Shown piece after piece: positions 31,714 through 40,787 of a stretch of 46,066 nucleotides of DNA. Source of the stretch: a virus. Below the pieces are notes generated by a model. The model was not told where the DNA came from. It made no database searches and saw nothing but the letters and a program-made list of their open reading frames with translations. How positions within the stretch are numbered: position 1 is the stretch's first letter; every line of letters starts with the position of its first letter. The stretch is from positions 1 to 46,066 of IMG/VR virus record IMGVR_UViG_3300029258_001300. One strand, 5' to 3'. The position numbers and the translations under genes are program-made.

Positions 31714-34623
31714 ATGGCTCAGACAACAACAGAATTAGGGCGTATCAAAGTTTTGAACCCCGACAAAGGTTACGACACCGAAGACGGCGGCGACGCGTTA
31801 CACGCAGTTTTGACCGCATTGTATAAGACTTTTTCAGACAATTGCGGATTGCGCTACACGGGCGAAGTTGTTTTGGCAGATACCGCGACCGTTCAAATCG
31901 AACATAATTTCGGAATGTCACTAGCACAAATGAAAGTCTTGTTTTTCGATGCAAGTCTTGAAGCCAAAAAAATATCGGTTTGGAATACGCAATTCACAAT
32001 TACCGAGATCGACGGCGACACAATCGAAATTGAAAACGTTTCGGGTTCAAGCCAAACCTTTTACATGGTGATACTTCCATACAAGCCAAATATTTTGTGG
32101 GATGATTACGACAAAAGCGCGGCGTATGTTGAAAGCGTTTCGGCGGCGATAGATATTAGCGGGGCCGCATCTAATTACGTTGAAAATGTAAAATATACAG
32201 GTTCGGCGGCGGGCGTTTGTACAATTCCATCGGCGGCGGGAATGAAGGGGCGCGAAATAACTTTTTTGAACCAAGCGAGTGTTAATGAACAGCTTACTAT
32301 AACCGTTTCGGGCGGAAGCGATTTAGCGGCAGTTGACCAAGGAGGAACGCTTATAGTTGAAAGCGACGGAACAAATTGGCTAATTAAAACTAATGCCGTT
32401 GCGCCTAGCGGGTTGGTTCCGGTTGACAATGTTCGCAGTTATGTTCTTGGTATTGATACCCCCGCCAACGCTTGCCCGCCAGTTGGCATCGACGCAATAA
32501 CGCCAACGTCAGCATTTTGTAAGGGCGAAAAAGTTACCTTATTCGATGATATGGGAACCCCTAGAGTTTTCCCAAGAACGGAAGCGGGGCAAGACGAACC
32601 CGTTTTTATTCAGGGCGACCCTACAGCAAGTAATTATGTTGACATTGCAGACACAGCGACTTCGGGTTGTACATATTTAGGGGGTTGCCAAGTCGGAGAA
32701 TTTTTAATCGCAGCATATAAATCAGAAGACACGCAGGAATCTTTTGTAAAAACTTTTGGACGCGAACCGAACAACGTGGAACCAAGCCTATTAGATACAG
32801 AAATATTTGCGACTATGTGGGCGGTTCCGACGTATGCACCATATAACTTAGGTGTATTTTTTCACGAAGCCGACGAAGACGAAACATATAATTATTTTAT
32901 TCTAGGCTTTCAAAGAAACGACGGGGCAACGAATACGCTTTTACAATACGGTAGAATCAACAAAGCTACAGGCGCGACAGATATTCAAACGATAAGCACA
33001 GACATAGGTTATCAGTTTGACGATAGCGGATGGGGAAGTTACACCGGAAACAAACGCGGTATTTTATTATGGGATGATGTCGCAAACGAAGGGCGTTTTA
33101 TATGGTGCGACGGATTTTATACATACTTCGATGAAATTACAAAAACAGGAACGACTTGGGGTTCAATTGTTTTGTCTTACAATTCGACTGGCGATTACTA
33201 TGCAAGCGGCGACGGCGCAAGCGGGTTTGAATTGTTCGACGGTTGTTTGCTTGGGCTAGATGGTAATGGTAACAGAATAATTTGCTTGTTTGGTTTAGAA
33301 TATTCGGGCATTGCTGGCCATTTAGCGTTATTTTCTCCCAATAATTATAATTCTGTAATTGATTACATAGATATGAATTACGGGGCCATGATGTCGGCGG
33401 GGGCGATAGAGCCGTTTTATAAAGATGCAGGGGAAACAACAGACGTAAATCATCCGTTTATGATTGCGGCGATAGAAGGCGCAGACTTTTCTGGTTTGAT
33501 TTTCAATGTTCAAAATTCAACTATTGAACACGCGGGCGGAACCGCAAACTTTACGTCTTATAACCAAAACAGAATTGGGTTAAAAGGGCCGACTACAGGC
33601 GGAACAAGTAAATTTATGCTAAAGCGGATAAACAATCACGAAATGGCTTGGAGTTTTAGATCGACATTTAACGGGGGTTCAAACCAATTTCTTTCTAACG
33701 TTGTTGTGCGTAATGGTTTATATGGACTAAAATTGAAAACGCCTATTTTTGGAAGGCGTATGTTTTTCGACGGCGGATATGGTTCATTAATGGGCGTTTC
33801 AAATAATTCAATTGTCGGGATTAATATTGATAAGTCGGCTTCTTCAAAATTTTATTATGGCGCAGTATTGAACGCAATGAACAAAGGCGACGCATACATA
33901 GGGCGATTAATGAACGACGCAGTTTGGGGCGACACGGTACAAGTAAAATTAAGGGGGCAAGACTTTACGGACGGCGGAGCGTTTCACCAAATTGGAGCAT
34001 GTTATCATGACGAAATAAATATGAACCATAGAGCAATGGAATTATCTAGCGAATCAATTAACCGACTTGTAACGGCGAACGCCGCGCCAAACGGACACGG
34101 CGGCGTAATTTGTTTAGAGGACAAAAGACTAAGGCAAGTCGAATCGGTTCCGGTTCACAGAGGGCCAAGGGTTGATTATTATTTGACCGTTGGAGGGGTC
34201 GACGATATGACGGGCTTAATGTGGGCAAGCGACGGAACGGACGCAATGTGGTACACGGTAGTTGGGGGCGTTTGTACGCTAGTTGTCGATTTTGCGAGGG
34301 TTTCAAGCGGTTCGCACACAAGAGAATTACTTGTAGGTATGCCAGTACCGGACGAACGTTTTGCACCAAAAAATATTGGGGGCCGTTACTACAATATTAA
34401 AAATTCGACTTCAAACCGTGGGCAAACGACTTATGGTTGTGGTGCAACAATTTATGTGCATGGAACCAATACACCAACAACCCCCGCAAACACATACGAT
34501 ATTATCGGTTGGCTTTATCGTTCGGAAGCGACTGGTTTTTGGTATTTAAAAATAGATAACAATACGGAAGCGACAGCCAAGAATGTTACAGCGACTTTTG
34601 TTTACCCATGCCTGATTTATTAG
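31714..34623 (+). CDS. Probable receptor-binding tail fibre, 969 aa
   Basis: The N-terminus looks like an attachment domain (LGRIKVLNPDKGYDTEDGGDAL), followed by a beta-rich linker (about 60-240) with repeated Thr/Ser/Gly and then a long beta-helix- or beta-propeller-like body. Length and its place as the last structural gene before the lysis block suggest a receptor-binding fibre. No enzymatic motif was seen. It ends 50-85 bases before a bidirectional terminator. Confidence 0.68.
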   Translation: MAQTTTELGRIKVLNPDKGYDTEDGGDALHAVLTALYKTFSDNCGLRYTGEVVLADTATVQIEHNFGMSLAQMKVLFFDASLEAKKISVWNTQFTITEIDGDTIEIENVSGSSQTFYMVILPYKPNILWDDYDKSAAYVESVSAAIDISGAASNYVENVKYTGSAAGVCTIPSAAGMKGREITFLNQASVNEQLTITVSGGSDLAAVDQGGTLIVESDGTNWLIKTNAVAPSGLVPVDNVRSYVLGIDTPANACPPVGIDAITPTSAFCKGEKVTLFDDMGTPRVFPRTEAGQDEPVFIQGDPTASNYVDIADTATSGCTYLGGCQVGEFLIAAYKSEDTQESFVKTFGREPNNVEPSLLDTEIFATMWAVPTYAPYNLGVFFHEADEDETYNYFILGFQRNDGATNTLLQYGRINKATGATDIQTISTDIGYQFDDSGWGSYTGNKRGILLWDDVANEGRFIWCDGFYTYFDEITKTGTTWGSIVLSYNSTGDYYASGDGASGFELFDGCLLGLDGNGNRIICLFGLEYSGIAGHLALFSPNNYNSVIDYIDMNYGAMMSAGAIEPFYKDAGETTDVNHPFMIAAIEGADFSGLIFNVQNSTIEHAGGTANFTSYNQNRIGLKGPTTGGTSKFMLKRINNHEMAWSFRSTFNGGSNQFLSNVVVRNGLYGLKLKTPIFGRRMFFDGGYGSLMGVSNNSIVGINIDKSASSKFYYGAVLNAMNKGDAYIGRLMNDAVWGDTVQVKLRGQDFTDGGAFHQIGACYHDEINMNHRAMELSSESINRLVTANAAPNGHGGVICLEDKRLRQVESVPVHRGPRVDYYLTVGGVDDMTGLMWASDGTDAMWYTVVGGVCTLVVDFARVSSGSHTRELLVGMPVPDERFAPKNIGGRYYNIKNSTSNRGQTTYGCGATIYVHGTNTPTTPANTYDIIGWLYRSEATGFWYLKIDNNTEATAKNVTATFVYPCLIY

Positions 34624-34684
34624 CAACAAAAAGCCCCCTAGAATTGATTTCGGGGGGCCGACCAATGCCATTGCATACCAGAAA

Positions 34685-34709
34685 AAAACGGCTCTTGTAG
34701 GGCCGTTTT
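34685..34709. terminator. Bidirectional terminator between fibre gene and lysis genes
   Basis: AAAACGGC at 34685-34692 pairs with GCCGTTTT at 34702-34709. On the plus strand the T-run is only four bases, while on the minus strand seven T follow the stem, so it is stronger for the lysis transcript. A second G/C stem (CCCCC at 34634-34638 with the G-run near 34652-34657) lies just upstream. Confidence 0.8.
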
Positions 34710-34752
34710 GACGTTCTGAGAAGATATTTAGAATGGTGTTGAAATCATTAGA

Positions 34753-35325
34753 TTATTCGGGGCATACCTGCAAAACGGCGCGAAGTTGGTTCCCTGAGTA
34801 TTGGATTGACCCGCCAACGTCAACTTTTCGACCCGCAGGAATCGCACATTCGGCGTGTGTACAAACTTCGGACGGTTTGAACCCCATAACACTAACCAGA
34901 AATCGAAGCACATAGAACATACTAGAGACTTGTGAGGGCGTGGCGTCTTGCCAGTATTGACCGCGACGGAAGGCAACCCGTTCGGGTTCGATTATCCGAC
35001 CCGACCACGTTATAAAATGGTTGTCTTTTTCTTGGAGCAATCCCCAATTACAAATCGCAATCCCAACGTGCGAACGGTTCGGGCTTTGACCGTTCCAAAC
35101 GGCTTTACCCGCATGATAAACGCGACGGTTCAATGGGGCCAGTTGTAGAATGGTTCCATTTTCTTCGATCAAAAAATGATAACCAAGCCCCGAAGATTTT
35201 AGCGCGTCAATTATTCGGCTTGATTTTGTATCGGCGGCGTAGTGAACGGTTGCGCCGGAAAGACGACCAATTAACGGTTGTGTATCTACTTCGAAACATT
35301 CAAGCGTATTCGGTAATCTTTCCAT
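34753..35325 (-). CDS. N-acetylmuramoyl-L-alanine amidase (endolysin), 190 aa
   Basis: The protein fits the zinc amidase (Amidase_2/PGRP, T7-lysozyme-like) fold: H28 in ATVHYAA, YHFLI at 49-53, H71 in VYHAGKA, SHVGIAI at 85-91, and THAECAIPAGRKVDVGG at 156-172 with H157 and D169 as further metal site residues. It would cut the amide bond between muramic acid and the stem peptide to lyse the host. Start at ATG (complement of 35325); longer in-frame upstream reading is less likely. It is transcribed with the small gene upstream. Confidence 0.88.
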   Translation of the reverse strand: MERLPNTLECFEVDTQPLIGRLSGATVHYAADTKSSRIIDALKSSGLGYHFLIEENGTILQLAPLNRRVYHAGKAVWNGQSPNRSHVGIAICNWGLLQEKDNHFITWSGRIIEPERVAFRRGQYWQDATPSQVSSMFYVLRFLVSVMGFKPSEVCTHAECAIPAGRKVDVGGSIQYSGNQLRAVLQVCPE

Positions 35326-35347
35326 TGCAACCAAGCCCCCCTTGACT

Positions 35348-35689
35348 CTATTTAGTTTTAAAAAAATCTTTGACAAATTGATATAAGGAAATTCCAACGA
35401 CCAAGGCGCGTTCGATAATTTCTTCGATCTTGTCTTGGGGAATGTCAAATTCTTTGATTACAAATTGCTTGATTTCCTCTTGTTCGGACTTGTCTAAGTC
35501 TTTCCATTCTGAGGGAATGGCGGACAATCCATCAAAAGCGGGGCCAGCGTCAGCAAAAACGCCGATCAAAAAGCGAATATCCGCGAGCGTTACTTGTCCA
35601 TCTTCTAAAGCCTTTCCGGTTGCATTGGCAAGCCCCAAGACGAACCCCAAAAATTCTTTCGTTTCCTTAATCCCTAGTTTCTTTTCCAT
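35348..35689 (-). CDS. Small conserved lysis-block protein, 113 aa
   Basis: A helical, acidic protein (MEKKLGIKETKEFLGFVLGL, DGQVTLADIRFLIG, SEQEEIKQFVIKEF) of a kind often seen beside endolysins in phages. It has no clear transmembrane span, so it is not an obvious holin. Start is ATG at the complement of 35689, preceded on the minus strand by AAAAGGGGTTTTACA. It is the first gene of the two-gene minus-strand unit. Function unknown. Confidence 0.75.
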   Translation of the reverse strand: MEKKLGIKETKEFLGFVLGLANATGKALEDGQVTLADIRFLIGVFADAGPAFDGLSAIPSEWKDLDKSEQEEIKQFVIKEFDIPQDKIEEIIERALVVGISLYQFVKDFFKTK

Positions 35690-35720
35690 TGTAAAACCCC
35701 TTTTGCAAAAGTTTGGTTCC

Positions 35721-35743
35721 CAAGCATTGTCAAAAAATGCTTG
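35721..35743. promoter_or_regulatory. Perfect 8-bp inverted repeat in the lysis/portal divergent region
   Basis: CAAGCATT at 35721-35728 and AATGCTTG at 35736-35743 are perfect inverse complements around a 7-base loop. Together with the neighbouring dyad it could be an operator or a leader hairpin of the lysis transcript. Confidence 0.65.
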
Positions 35744-35769
35744 TATTGTGATAAGATTATACATAATAC
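35743..35769. promoter_or_regulatory. Second dyad overlapping the minus-strand -10 box
   Basis: GTATTGTG at 35743-35750 and CATAATAC at 35762-35769 are inverse complements with one mismatch. The minus-strand -10 TATAAT (complement of 35761-35756) lies inside, so a protein bound to the dyad would block lysis transcription and possibly affect the portal side. Confidence 0.6.
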
Positions 35770-35784
35770 TTGAAACTATTCGAA
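35756..35784 (-). promoter_or_regulatory. Candidate promoter of the lysis genes (minus strand)
   Basis: On the minus strand TTCGAA is followed after 17 bases by a perfect TATAAT at 35761-35756. The -35 match is weak. It faces the lysis genes and lies in the only divergent gap of the genome. Confidence 0.55.
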
Positions 35785-35842
35785 GCAGTTGAACATAAAA
35801 CCGCACCTAACGACTTATCACCAACGAAAATTCGGGGTTGAA

Positions 35843-38002
35843 ATGCGACTTTTTTCTAAAAAGAACGATAAAAATATTGCGCCAATTATTGAAACCAAAG
35901 ACGAGGAAGACGACGGCGGTTTTATAATGAACGTTGGCGACAATTTTGTGGAAACAATCAAGGGTTTTGATTGGCAGCATTTCAGCGCATTGGGCGGGGG
36001 CGACGCGTACCAAGGCGAATATGATTTTCATTTAACATCGGCAATCATAAAAAAACTTTATCGTTCCGAACCGTGGCTAGGCTTGGCGGTTAATGCGATT
36101 GCTCGACAATTTTTTAAATCAAAGTTTGAATTGGTTCGGGCCGTGGACGACGAAGGCAACGCGGACGTTGTAAAAAACCACGGGATTTTAACTTTTCTTC
36201 ACAACGCAGGGAAAGAAAATCGCGGCTTCTTTTATTCCAATTTGATTTTGGATTTATTTTTAACTGGCAACGCATACTTTCATATTGACATGAAAGAAAA
36301 CGATAAAAAGAGACTTCCAAGCGAGGGCGTAAAGCCGAACGTTAGCAAAAACGAAATCGTTGGATACAAACTTGGAACGGGAAACAAAGAAGTTACTTTG
36401 GCACCCGAAGAAGTTGTACAGATTGCAATGCCGAACCCGTTTTCTCAACACGTTGGATTAAGCCCCCTAGTTGCTTTGAATTTGCCCGTATTGATCGACA
36501 AGTATGGGCGCGAGTACATTGTCGGGTTTTTCCTCAGGGGCGGAAACACAAGCGGGATTATGGAAACCGACGCAAAGAACGCCGATCAATTAATGAGATT
36601 CGCACGTTCAATCATGCAAGCCTTTGGAAGTCGGCGCAATATGCATAGCGACAAGATTTTACCGAAGGGCGCAAAGTTTGTCGGCAACGCTTCGAAGTTT
36701 AGCGAAATCCAATTGGTTGAATTGCTCAAGTCGAATCAAACATTATTTAGGGCGGCGACGGGCGCAACCAATACCGTTTTGGGAATCGCGGAAAATGTAA
36801 ACAGGGCGACCGCGTTCGCCGAGCTAGAACATTTTTGGCGAATGACAATTGAACCCCTGCAATTCATTGTGTCGGCTTGTATAAAGCAATCTGATTTGTG
36901 GCGTTACTATGGATTGACCGAGCGCGACGAAATTCGTTTCGACAATTCCGACGTTGAATTTTTGGACAATTTCGACAGATTGTTAGACCAAGACACAAAG
37001 TTAAAAGAAACTTGGACGGTAAACGAACGACGGGAACGACTCGGAAAAGACCCGATGGAAGGTTACGACAAACTATCAAGCGAGATCGGAACGCCACAAT
37101 CTAGCCCGTTGTTTTTCTCAATGGACGAAACGAAAAGCATAGCGGGGCAAACCGAAGAAGACGACGGCAAAAGCGACCGACAAAAATTTTTTGAATGTTG
37201 CCAAAAAGAACACGCGCAAATGCTAAAGCCAACGGACAAAACAACCGAAGCGTTTCAAAGAGAATTTAAACGTTGGGAAATGATTGTTCGGGATAATCCA
37301 AAAGACCGACAAAAAGCCGAAAAGAAAATCAAAAAAGAAGCGAAAGAATTTATCGAGGAAATCACAAAAAGCTATATGCCAACGCTAATGAAAAATTACG
37401 AAAGAAAAATCAATCAAGTTTTAAATTCCAAATCCGTTCGAGGGAAAGTCAAAGCTGAGGAATTAGAACAAGACCGCAGGGCGCGACTTGAACAATTGAA
37501 GGAACGGGCGCAACGCGTAATTTACGACGGCGTTTTTGATAACGGCGAAAAATCTTTTCTCGGTTATTTAGAAAGCGAAATGACACGCGCATATAAAACA
37601 ATCGACGAAGGATTCAAAGAGGGCGAAAACTTGGACGATATAGCCAAGCGGATTCGTGATAAATTCGGAGACTTCTACAACGGCCAAGCTAAAACAATTG
37701 TACGCACAGAATTTGCCAACGCGGTTTCTACAGGGAACCAACAATTTTCAAAAGACTTGGCAACCGTTACAACCAAAATGCGAAAAACTTGGATTGCAGC
37801 AAACGACGGCGACACACGGCCAGAACATGCAGCGTTGCATCTTGTTAGTGTTGAAGGGCCAGCCGACGAAGTGCCAAACAAATATTTTCAAATCGGCGGC
37901 GAAGATTATTTACGTTATCCATTGGACGAAAGCGGCGCGGCGGGCGACGTTATAAACTGCCGTTGCGAATTAATACACGAAGTAATTGAATGGAAGGAAT
38001 GA
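35843..38002 (+). CDS. Portal protein fused to MuF head-morphogenesis domain, 719 aa
   Basis: Residues about 30-440 form a portal protein with typical features: R-S-E-P-W-L-G-L-A-V-N-A-I-A-R after 70, LILDLFLTGNAYFHI, and PFSQHVGLSPLVALNLPVLI. Residues about 480-560 are a charged coiled coil. The C-terminal part from about 610 has the MuF signature: VRTEFANAVSTGN, W-I-A-A-N-D-G-D-T-R-P-E-H, and C-R-C near the end. MuF proteins are usually separate genes after the portal. Start chosen at ATG 35843 behind CGGGGTTGAA; a TTG at 35789 would lie in the leader. Confidence 0.9.
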   Translation: MRLFSKKNDKNIAPIIETKDEEDDGGFIMNVGDNFVETIKGFDWQHFSALGGGDAYQGEYDFHLTSAIIKKLYRSEPWLGLAVNAIARQFFKSKFELVRAVDDEGNADVVKNHGILTFLHNAGKENRGFFYSNLILDLFLTGNAYFHIDMKENDKKRLPSEGVKPNVSKNEIVGYKLGTGNKEVTLAPEEVVQIAMPNPFSQHVGLSPLVALNLPVLIDKYGREYIVGFFLRGGNTSGIMETDAKNADQLMRFARSIMQAFGSRRNMHSDKILPKGAKFVGNASKFSEIQLVELLKSNQTLFRAATGATNTVLGIAENVNRATAFAELEHFWRMTIEPLQFIVSACIKQSDLWRYYGLTERDEIRFDNSDVEFLDNFDRLLDQDTKLKETWTVNERRERLGKDPMEGYDKLSSEIGTPQSSPLFFSMDETKSIAGQTEEDDGKSDRQKFFECCQKEHAQMLKPTDKTTEAFQREFKRWEMIVRDNPKDRQKAEKKIKKEAKEFIEEITKSYMPTLMKNYERKINQVLNSKSVRGKVKAEELEQDRRARLEQLKERAQRVIYDGVFDNGEKSFLGYLESEMTRAYKTIDEGFKEGENLDDIAKRIRDKFGDFYNGQAKTIVRTEFANAVSTGNQQFSKDLATVTTKMRKTWIAANDGDTRPEHAALHLVSVEGPADEVPNKYFQIGGEDYLRYPLDESGAAGDVINCRCELIHEVIEWKE

Positions 38003-38006
38003 AAGA

Positions 38007-38963
38007 ATGATTTTCAAATCAACGCAAGAAAAAAAGAAATTGCCCGCTATGGTTCATAAACTTTTTAGCGAGCGCATGGGGAACGTTTTAGCCTTGTCCG
38101 GTGAATGTACATTGGTACAAAAAGAAGCGGGCAAAGACAAAGACGGCGAAGACAAAAAAATCGAAATCATGGGCGTTGCAAATGCAGCAAGCCCCGACCG
38201 CGTGGACGAATTGATAAACCCAAAGGGTTGGCAACTTGAAAACTATTTGGCCAATCCTGTTATTCTTCGAAACCACGACCACGGTTTAATTGTTGGACGC
38301 GCTACCGAAGTTGACCCAAAAGACGACGGGCTTTATTATTCCGCGATTATCGGCGAACCCGAAAAGGCGCGAGAATTAACGCCAATGCAAAGAGAAACGC
38401 GAAGTCTTTTAGCGCAAGACATTTTGAAAACATCAAGCGTTGGTTTCCTTCCGTTCGTTATGGAATACGACGAAGAAAACGACGTATTAACCTATATGAA
38501 AAACGAATTGCTTGAAATCAGTTTGGTAGCGGTTCCAATGCAACCCCAATCCATCTTAACTTCGGTCAAAAACATGGCCGAGTTTGGCTCATATCGGCAT
38601 TTACCAATTATCAGAGGAGTTAATGAAATGAAGAAACCAAAGACAAAGACCGAAGAAACAACACCGAACGCAGAAGAAAAAGCGGAAGGCGAAGAAGCAA
38701 TGGCGGAAATCATGGCGCGTTTTGACAGCATAGACGAAAAGCTAGGCAAGATTTACGACATGATTGAGAGCATGGGCGAAGAAGGAACCGACGACGGCGA
38801 AGGCGACGAAGGAAACGACGGCGCAGCAACCGAAGAAAGTTTACGCGAAGAAATCGCGAAGCTAAAAGAAGAAAAAGAAGCGGCGGAAAAAGCCGTTAAT
38901 GAAACGAACGATAAAGTTGAAAAACTTATGACTTCACTTAGAGAGAAAGGATTAATCAAGTAG
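38007..38963 (+). CDS. HK97-family prohead protease fused to scaffold, 318 aa
   Basis: Protease domain: NPVILRNHDHG with H90/H92, DILKTSSVGF with S143/S144, and ELLEISLVAVP with E170 match the herpesvirus-like serine protease fold of HK97 gp4. Residues 208-318 are a Glu-rich, helical scaffold-like region ending in a coiled coil. It would degrade scaffold and trim the capsid. ATG 38007 follows GGAAGGAATGAAAGA. A strong internal start lies at 38628. Confidence 0.9.
   Translation: MIFKSTQEKKKLPAMVHKLFSERMGNVLALSGECTLVQKEAGKDKDGEDKKIEIMGVANAASPDRVDELINPKGWQLENYLANPVILRNHDHGLIVGRATEVDPKDDGLYYSAIIGEPEKARELTPMQRETRSLLAQDILKTSSVGFLPFVMEYDEENDVLTYMKNELLEISLVAVPMQPQSILTSVKNMAEFGSYRHLPIIRGVNEMKKPKTKTEETTPNAEEKAEGEEAMAEIMARFDSIDEKLGKIYDMIESMGEEGTDDGEGDEGNDGAATEESLREEIAKLKEEKEAAEKAVNETNDKVEKLMTSLREKGLIK
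38628..38963 (+). CDS. Nested scaffolding protein (internal in-frame start), 111 aa
   Basis: Within the protease gene, AGAGGAG (38613-38619) lies 8 bases before an in-frame ATG at 38628. The product would be the acidic, coiled-coil C-terminus only, as with lambda Nu3 inside C, and could act as the scaffold in excess over the protease. The residue pattern AEEKAEGEEAMAEIMARFDS supports a scaffold. Confidence 0.7.
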   Translation: MKKPKTKTEETTPNAEEKAEGEEAMAEIMARFDSIDEKLGKIYDMIESMGEEGTDDGEGDEGNDGAATEESLREEIAKLKEEKEAAEKAVNETNDKVEKLMTSLREKGLIK

Positions 38964-39025
38964 ACTTTGCGCCAAGCTAAAAGGCGTTTTATCTATTACT
39001 TTCCATTTATATAGGAGTTTAAAAA

Positions 39026-40423
39026 ATGGGAAACAAGACAGCAATCGACGAAGCTATCGACCAAGTTAGCGGCGCAAACAACGACGGCGACGCAACAAAC
39101 AAAGGCGCACCCGCAATCGTTCACGGGCTTGCTAAACACATTCAAAGCGTTCCAAGTCTTTATGGACGAACACACGTTAAGGAAATTCTTGGCGTTGGCG
39201 AGGAACCCAAAGACGGCAAAAGCGGAAATCATGTTTTTGTGTCCGAAAACTTTGCAAGTAAATCAATGCGAACAAAGCACATTTCGGAAGAATTGAAAGC
39301 GGCAATGTTGCAACTCAAAAAAGAATTGCACAACGCACAATTGCAGCAACAAATTCTTGCACACAAAAGCAAAATGCCAATGGCGGTTCACGAAACACCT
39401 TATTTTAAGGCAATTGTTGAGCCAAAATTGAAGGCGTTTAACCTAACCGATTTCAGCGATTGGGTTCCTACACTCAACACGCGTTTTTTCTTTGAAGAAT
39501 TGGAAATCGAACCCGCATTGGAAAAGTTTTTCGAAACCGTTCCTATGGCTTCTTCTACCGAAAAAATCCCAATGGCAATCAATCGACTTAAGGGCCGACT
39601 TGAATCTGATTCGGCAACGTTCGGAAGCCAAGCAAACGCGCAAGCAAACGTTACCTATACGGCGCAAGATTGTGTTTGCCATACCGACATTACCGAAGAC
39701 TTAATGGCCGATCTTGTGCCACAAGAGGGCGGTTTTGATCGACTCAGAAAAGAAGTTATGTTGGGCGTTCAACGTTCAAAAGAAGACGCCATGATAAACG
39801 GCGACGACACAATTACAACGGCGGTTCAGGGCGACGGCCACATGGATAGCGACATTGCGGGCGGCGCGGCTACACTTTTCAACAAAGCCTTTAAAGGTTT
39901 CAGAAAAGTTGCATTAGCGGCGGGTAACACTTACGACAACGCGGGCGGCGTAGCAATCGCAACGGCATTGTTCACGGGCTTGCTTTTGAAAATGGGCAAG
40001 GCAGCAAAAGATAAGGGCGACCTTCTTTTTATCCTTTCACCAATCGTTGACACAATGATTGCAACGGGCAAGGTTCCAGAAATTCTAACAGCCGACAAGT
40101 ATGGGCAACTTGCAACAATCTTTTCCGGCCAATTGCCAAGAATTTTCGGAATTGAACCATACACAAGCGAATGGGTAAGGGAAGACGTAAACGACTTGGG
40201 CGTTTATGCGGCGGCTTCTTCACAGACAACAATTCTTTGTGTCAAGAAATCCCGTTTCGTAATTGGGCAACGCGCACCAATTAAGATTTGGGCAACCCCT
40301 TCACTTGCAAACCAAGACAAAATGTTGTTAACAGCGAAAGAACGTTTCACGTTCGGCGCGGTAAATACCGCAATCGCAGATGACAAGTCTTGTGCAATTG
40401 CTCTCGACGTTCCTACTAGCTAA
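39026..40423 (+). CDS. Major capsid protein, HK97 fold, 465 aa
   Basis: The gene lies just after the protease/scaffold and has the expected size. The N-terminal region (to about 120) contains a helical coiled-coil segment (SEELKAAMLQLKKELHNAQL) that could be the delta domain removed at maturation. Residues 150-460 contain HK97-type features such as NTRFFFEELEIEPALEKFFE, EDAMINGDD and FILSPIVDTMIATGKVPEI. ATG 39026 follows ATAGGAGTTTAAAAA, a site shared only with the tail tube gene. Confidence 0.88.
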   Translation: MGNKTAIDEAIDQVSGANNDGDATNKGAPAIVHGLAKHIQSVPSLYGRTHVKEILGVGEEPKDGKSGNHVFVSENFASKSMRTKHISEELKAAMLQLKKELHNAQLQQQILAHKSKMPMAVHETPYFKAIVEPKLKAFNLTDFSDWVPTLNTRFFFEELEIEPALEKFFETVPMASSTEKIPMAINRLKGRLESDSATFGSQANAQANVTYTAQDCVCHTDITEDLMADLVPQEGGFDRLRKEVMLGVQRSKEDAMINGDDTITTAVQGDGHMDSDIAGGAATLFNKAFKGFRKVALAAGNTYDNAGGVAIATALFTGLLLKMGKAAKDKGDLLFILSPIVDTMIATGKVPEILTADKYGQLATIFSGQLPRIFGIEPYTSEWVREDVNDLGVYAAASSQTTILCVKKSRFVIGQRAPIKIWATPSLANQDKMLLTAKERFTFGAVNTAIADDKSCAIALDVPTS

Positions 40424-40439
40424 TTAAGCAACTAACCAC

Positions 40440-40457
40440 GGGGGGCGAAAGCCCCCC
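40440..40457 (+). other. Intergenic 7-bp GC hairpin with GAAA loop after the capsid gene
   Basis: GGGGGGC and GCCCCCC are perfect complements around GAAA, the strongest of the set. It lies between the capsid and the next gene, without a T-run. It would be suited to protecting the 3' end of the capsid mRNA. Confidence 0.8.
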
Positions 40458-40477
40458 AACACCTAACAAAAATGTTT

Positions 40478-40488
40478 AGGAGATCGCA
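40478..40488 (+). promoter_or_regulatory. AGGAGATCGCA ribosome binding site before a TTG start
   Basis: A one-base variant of AGGAGATCACA lies 8 bases before TTG 40491. This spacing matches the other copies and supports TTG as the real start. CCTAAC at 40462-40467 could pair with GTTTAGG at 40474-40480, partly covering the site. Confidence 0.7.
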
Positions 40489-40490
40489 CC

Positions 40491-40787
40491 TTGAATTACA
40501 AAGTTAAAACACCAAATGGAAAAATGATTGTTACAGAAATTAGAAGAGACAACCGACCGTTGATTGTAAAAAATGGCGACGTTGTGGAATTGACGAAAGA
40601 TGAATTTGATTGCTACCAAAGAGCAAATTACAGAATGAATTTAATTTTCGAACCCGTTGCGGACGTTAAACCGGAAATTAAAAAAGAGACTATAACGGCG
40701 ACAGCCGACGAAATAACCGAAGATTTGGAAACGGTTTACGAAGACGGCAAATTAAAACCCGCGAAGTCAAAGCGAGGGCGTAAATAA
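40491..40787 (+). CDS. Hypothetical head-region protein, 98 aa
   Basis: A TTG start (see the ribosome binding site at 40478) opens a mixed protein with KNGDVVELTKDEFDCYQRAN in the middle and a basic end KPAKSKRGRK. Between capsid and connector genes, it could be a head decoration or a connector accessory. Its stop overlaps the next ATG by one base. Confidence 0.7.
   Translation: MNYKVKTPNGKMIVTEIRRDNRPLIVKNGDVVELTKDEFDCYQRANYRMNLIFEPVADVKPEIKKETITATADEITEDLETVYEDGKLKPAKSKRGRK

Noticed and set aside
34948-35345. Plus-strand frames within the amidase gene
   Set aside because: The minus-strand amidase has conserved catalytic motifs; the plus frames have none.
35326-35448. A 41-residue N-terminal extension of the amidase
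   Set aside because: The extension crosses the intergenic gap and the end of the upstream gene, and the amidase domain starts after the ATG at 35325.
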